From the NCBI RefSeq assembly GCF_035998295.1, contig NZ_DASYHS010000165.1, forward strand, positions 1-9,276: 9,276 nt of DNA. Direction: 5' to 3'. Below the pieces are notes generated by a model that was given only the letters and a program-made list of their open reading frames with translations, made no database searches and had not been told where the DNA came from. The stretch is from DASYHS01 sp035998295. GTDB taxonomy: Bacteria; Pseudomonadota; Alphaproteobacteria; Azospirillales; Azospirillaceae. Positions 6,383 through 9,276 of this stretch are shown in pieces. The position numbers and the translations under genes are program-made. Position 1 is the first letter of the stretch, and the number at the start of each line of letters is the position of its first letter.

Positions 6383-6399
6383 GCTCCCCGAGGGCTGTA
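6379..6399. repeat. Second dyad overlapping the TyrR-type box
   Basis: TACAGC (6379-6384) and GCTGTA (6394-6399) are exact reverse complements with a 9-bp spacer. The left arm shares four bases with the right half of the TyrR-type box, so a factor bound here could compete with TyrR. Function is unknown. Confidence 0.4.
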
Positions 6400-6436
6400 C
6401 GAGCCGGATCGGGAGGAATCCTGGCTGTTGCAGCTC

Positions 6437-6452
6437 CGGCACGAAGCTTGCG
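6437..6452 (+). promoter_or_regulatory. Candidate sigma-54 (-24/-12) promoter for mdeA
   Basis: CGGCACGAAGCTTGCG matches TGGCACG-N4-TTGCW at all but the first and last positions, and the essential GG and GC are exactly 10 bp apart. It predicts a start near 6463, leaving a leader of about 27 nt that contains the mdeA Shine-Dalgarno AGGAGG (6478-6483). A divergent enhancer-binding-protein gene and an upstream box support it. No experimental evidence is available. Confidence 0.65.
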
Positions 6453-6489
6453 AAGCGACCGTTCAGCGCACCCCATCAGGAGGGACATC

Positions 6490-7710
6490 ATGGCCCGCAG
6501 GAATTCCGAAACGGACGGCTTCGCAACCCGCGCCATCCATCACGGCTACGATCCGATGGAGGAACGAGGCGCGCTGACGCCGCCGGTCTACATGACCTCG
6601 ACGTTCGCGTTCCCGACGACGGCCGAAGGCGGCGACCGCTTCGCGGGTACGGCGGGCGGATATGTCTATACCCGGCTCGGCAACCCGACGCAGGCCCTGC
6701 TGGAAGAACGTCTTGCCGCCCTGGAGGGTGGAGAGGCGGCGCTTGCGACCGCGTCGGGCATGGGAGCGATCAGCGCCACGATGTGGACGCTGCTGTCGCC
6801 GGGAGACGAGGTGATCGTCGACCGCACGCTTTACGGCTGCACCTTTTCGTTCCTGCGTGATGGGCTCGCCCGCTTCGGGATCGTGGTCTCCCATATCGAC
6901 CTGACCGATCCGCGCAACCTGGAGGCGGCGGTCGGGCCGCGAACCAGGATCGTGTACTTCGAAACGCCGGCCAACCCGAACATGCGCCTCGTCGACATCC
7001 GGGCGGTCAGCGACATCGCGCGGGCGCGTGGCATCACCGTGATCGTCGACAACACCTACTGCTCGCCTTGGCTGCAACGGCCGCTGGAGCTAGGGGCGGA
7101 TCTGGTCGTGCATTCCGCGACGAAGTATCTGGGCGGACATGGGGACGTCATCGCAGGCGCGGTCGTCGGGTCGGCGGAGACGATCGATCGTATCCGCATG
7201 CAGGGGCTGAAGGACATGACCGGCGCCGTGATCGCGCCGCTCGACGCGTTCCTGGTGCTTCGCGGCTTGAAGACGCTGGAACTGCGCATGGAACGGCATT
7301 GCGAGAATGCCGGCGCGCTCGCCCGGCTGCTGGAAGGGCATCCCGCGGTCGACCGCGTATTCTATCCCGGCCTGCCGGGATTCGCGCAGCATGAACTCGC
7401 AAAACGCCAGATGAGCGGGTTCGGCGGCATGGTCGCGTTCGAACTCAAAGGCGGGTTTGCGGCAGGCTGCCGCTTCATGGATGCGCTTGGGCTCGTTACC
7501 CGGGCGGTAAGCCTGGGCGACGCCGAAACGCTGGTCCAGCACCCCGCCAGCATGACGCATTCGACCTACACGCCGGAGGAGCGGGCCCGTTACGGCGTCT
7601 CGGACGGCCTGGTCCGCCTTTCGGCCGGGCTGGAAACGCTTGCCGACATCGAGGCGGACATCGGGCAGGCCCTGGACGAGGCGAGGAGAGCGGCGCGGTC
7701 GGCCGCGTAA
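6490..7710 (+). CDS. mdeA: L-methionine gamma-lyase (PLP-dependent)
   Basis: A 406-residue Cys/Met-metabolism PLP enzyme. It is expected to cleave L-methionine to methanethiol, 2-oxobutyrate and ammonia as a cytoplasmic homotetramer. The PLP lysine is Lys212 in HSATKYLGGHGD. Other conserved positions are Tyr60 and Arg62 (YVYTRLGNPT, phosphate contact from the neighbouring subunit), Tyr115, Asp187 and Arg377. Cys117 in LYGCTFSFL corresponds to Cys116 of Pseudomonas putida MGL, and QGLKDMTGA carries the Lys240/Asp241 equivalents. These separate it from cystathionine gamma-lyase/synthase. VSLGDAETLVQHPASMTHS (340-358) is also nearly identical to MGL. ATG 6490 has AGGAGG at 6 nt. A TTG start 42 bp upstream lies inside the -12 promoter element and is rejected. 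The divergent tyrR-type gene and control sites between them suggest amino-acid-responsive, sigma-54-dependent expression. Confidence 0.94.
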   Translation: MARRNSETDGFATRAIHHGYDPMEERGALTPPVYMTSTFAFPTTAEGGDRFAGTAGGYVYTRLGNPTQALLEERLAALEGGEAALATASGMGAISATMWTLLSPGDEVIVDRTLYGCTFSFLRDGLARFGIVVSHIDLTDPRNLEAAVGPRTRIVYFETPANPNMRLVDIRAVSDIARARGITVIVDNTYCSPWLQRPLELGADLVVHSATKYLGGHGDVIAGAVVGSAETIDRIRMQGLKDMTGAVIAPLDAFLVLRGLKTLELRMERHCENAGALARLLEGHPAVDRVFYPGLPGFAQHELAKRQMSGFGGMVAFELKGGFAAGCRFMDALGLVTRAVSLGDAETLVQHPASMTHSTYTPEERARYGVSDGLVRLSAGLETLADIEADIGQALDEARRAARSAA

Positions 7711-7822
7711 AGCGGTCGCCGGCCTCCATGGGTGACGGGCAGGCGTGACGCTCTCGGAAGGGGCGGATACCGGTGCTCCGCCGCGTGCTACCATCCTTCG
7801 CAAAGCGGGAAGGGAGGAAGCC

Positions 7823-8944
7823 ATGGCATCCAGATCGTCCACCATCCTGACCGGTTCGACCTGCGTCGTGGCCGTGTGCCTCGGCGTGGTCGTACCCGGG
7901 GCGCCGGCGACCGCGCAGACGCCGGAACAGCGCGACGCCGTCGAGCGCTCCCGGCCGCTGGTCCCGCAGCCGCCCTGGCCGCAGGGCGACCAGCGGGGCA
8001 TGGCCAACACGCAGGGGCCGGGAACCTGGCTGCGTTGCGCCCAGCATCTCGCCGATCCGAACGCGCGCGTCTACGAGATCTCGCATCCGCGCTCCAACAC
8101 CATGCCGATGTCGCCCTTCGGGACGCCGCTCGAGGATGTCTACCGCCCGACCGCGAGCATCCCGGGGACCCGCCACGCCTTCAACGGCGAGGAGACCGTG
8201 AGCGGCGAGCCGGGTGCGCAGGGCACGCAGATGGACGCGCTCGGCCATTTCGCGCAGCTCGACGAGCCGTGGTCCGGCGAGGGCGGGGTTCCGGCCGACC
8301 GGGCCCGGTACTATGGCGGCTACGGGCAGGCGGAGGTGAAACCGACGCCGGACTCGCCGCTGCTGAAGCTCGGCATCGAACAGGTGCCGCCGATCGTCAC
8401 CAGCGCCGTGCTGCTGGACGCCAGGACCCATCTCGGCGGCGGCGAGCCGATGGAGCCTGGCCAAGTCGTCACCGCCGCGGACATCGAGGCCATGATCGAA
8501 GCGCAGGGGCTGGGCTGGCGGGGCCTCCTGGCCGGCGACGTGCTCTATATCTACACCGGCTGGGGCGACAGGTGGCAGGACCCCGACACCGAGCGGAGCT
8601 ACTACACGATGGGGCCGGGTCTTTCCCTCGACGCAGCGCGCTACCTCGAGGAGAAGGCAATCGCGCTGGTCGCGCTCGACAATCCCTTCACGGACCCGGT
8701 CGCCGAGGGCCAACTGCGGGGTGAGGCACCGCCCCCGGCCGGCACGCCCGAGGGCATGCCGTTCGCGATCCACCACCACAACCTCGTCGAGGCCGGCATT
8801 CACAACATCCAGAACGCCAACCTGGCGGAACTCGCGGCCGACAGGGTGTGGACGTCCTGCACGATGATCCTGCCCCTGCGCTCGCAAGGAGCGTCGGGGT
8901 CGCCGGTTCGCCCGGTCGCGATCGGCGCCCCGAACCAGTCCTGA
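7823..8944 (+). CDS. Exported cyclase-family (PF04199) metal-dependent hydrolase
   Basis: A 373-residue protein of the cyclase family, which includes kynurenine formamidase KynB, isatin hydrolase and related amide/lactone hydrolases. Residues 1-31 look like a Sec signal peptide (basic start, hydrophobic TCVVAVCLGVVV, cleavage near ATA|Q), so it probably works in the periplasm. The metal region is AQGTQMDALGHF (132-143). It keeps Asp138 and His142, but the two His of the usual HxGTHxD motif are Ala132 and Gln136, as in a GTQ-D-GH subgroup. LLAGDVLYIYTGWGDRW (235-251) is the family's central block, and HHHNL (317-321) supplies further His. ATG 7823 has GGGAGG about 6 nt upstream. An in-frame upstream start would spoil the signal peptide. 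It follows mdeA by 112 bp on the same strand with no clear terminator. Substrate unknown, and a link to methionine use is not evident. Confidence 0.85.
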   Translation: MASRSSTILTGSTCVVAVCLGVVVPGAPATAQTPEQRDAVERSRPLVPQPPWPQGDQRGMANTQGPGTWLRCAQHLADPNARVYEISHPRSNTMPMSPFGTPLEDVYRPTASIPGTRHAFNGEETVSGEPGAQGTQMDALGHFAQLDEPWSGEGGVPADRARYYGGYGQAEVKPTPDSPLLKLGIEQVPPIVTSAVLLDARTHLGGGEPMEPGQVVTAADIEAMIEAQGLGWRGLLAGDVLYIYTGWGDRWQDPDTERSYYTMGPGLSLDAARYLEEKAIALVALDNPFTDPVAEGQLRGEAPPPAGTPEGMPFAIHHHNLVEAGIHNIQNANLAELAADRVWTSCTMILPLRSQGASGSPVRPVAIGAPNQS

Positions 8945-8960
8945 GGCCTCGCAATCGCTC

Positions 8961-9276
8961 TCAGCGGCGGACGGGGGCTTCCGCCGCCTCGTCCCAACGC
9001 CAATCCGGCGCGTCGGCGGCGATGCGGACGCCGCCGACCCAACGTTCCGGCGGGCCGAGGGACTGCCAGTCGAGCTTGCCCGCCAGCACGGCCCGGCCGG
9101 CGGGGGTGAGGTGCAGGCGGTGCTGCGGCCAGGGCAGATCGGCGTTCTCCGGCCCTCCGGTCCGGTTGATCGTGAAGACCGGTTCGCGCGCCCGGTCCAT
9201 GGCCTCGACCACGGCCAGGAACATGACGTCGCCGAGCGAGGGCAGGGGCTCGCTTTCACGCATCAGATGTGCGTAC
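8961..9276 (-). CDS. C-terminal part of a DUF1835/DUF3658-like protein (5' end outside window)
   Basis: The reading frame is open to the right edge, and its last 100 residues follow a Met at 9263 that need not be the start. Visible blocks are SLGDVMFLAVVEAM, HRLHLTPAGRAVLAGKLDWQ and ERWVGGVRI. The pattern 'LTPAGRAVLAG...W...RW-GGV' is what I associate with the C-terminus of DUF1835/DUF3658 proteins, whose function is not established. No stop codon lies between Met 9263 and the edge, and the codons before it (reading Y-A-H-L) fit a longer protein, so I treat it as partial. It is convergent with the cyclase-family gene, 16 bp between stops. Confidence 0.6.
   Translation of the reverse strand, partial: YAHLMRESEPLPSLGDVMFLAVVEAMDRAREPVFTINRTGGPENADLPWPQHRLHLTPAGRAVLAGKLDWQSLGPPERWVGGVRIAADAPDWRWDEAAEAPVRR

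Noticed and set aside
6383..6489. A SAM or other riboswitch in the mdeA leader
   Set aside because: Only about 27 nt are left after the predicted start, and no conserved aptamer pattern is seen; folding could not be computed here.
7496..9259. A 587-codon minus-strand open frame across the mdeA end and the cyclase-family gene
   Set aside because: Long only because GC-rich DNA lacks stops in that frame; its product is Arg/Pro-rich without motifs and it lies opposite two well-supported genes.
1..9276. Mobile elements, CRISPR array, toxin-antitoxin or phage-defence genes
   Set aside because: No transposase, integrase, direct-repeat array or small paired toxin/antitoxin frames were recognised; base composition looks even across the window.

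Overview
The window is uniformly GC-rich, densely coded DNA. Shine-Dalgarno sites are clear and the gene families are typical of Pseudomonadota. The codon bias and gene mix suggest an alphaproteobacterium (Rhodospirillales-like), but no rRNA or other taxonomic marker is present, so this is an inference. I see no insertion sequence, phage gene, tRNA, rRNA or CRISPR array, and no gene-free stretch longer than about 220 bp.

Left part (1-2655): a minus-strand unit runs from a PaaI-type hotdog thioesterase through an 81-residue protein of unknown function to a Na/Pi-cotransporter-type membrane protein cut by the left edge. The last two genes abut (TAG immediately followed by ATG). A TetR-family regulator is transcribed divergently. 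A perfect inverted repeat with 18-bp arms lies between them and covers the regulator's start codon.

Middle part (2677-6270): four minus-strand genes with gaps of 55-102 bp. In transcription order they encode a full-length TyrR-type regulator (ACT-PAS-AAA+-HTH), a beta-carbonic anhydrase, a class II aldolase-family protein closely resembling OtnC, and a DJ-1/PfpI-family protein.

Right part (6271-9276): a 219-bp control region separates tyrR from a divergent methionine gamma-lyase gene (mdeA), which is followed by an exported cyclase-family protein. A minus-strand protein fragment, probably of the DUF1835/DUF3658 type, runs off the right edge.

The most interesting signal is the tyrR-mdeA control region. 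It contains a symmetric TyrR-type box, two weaker boxes beside the tyrR start, and a well-matched -24/-12 (sigma-54) promoter 38 bp upstream of the mdeA start codon. The adjacent TyrR protein keeps a GAFSGA loop, the sigma-54 contact element that E. coli TyrR has lost. Together these suggest a TyrR-family enhancer-binding protein that drives methionine catabolism through sigma-54 RNA polymerase.
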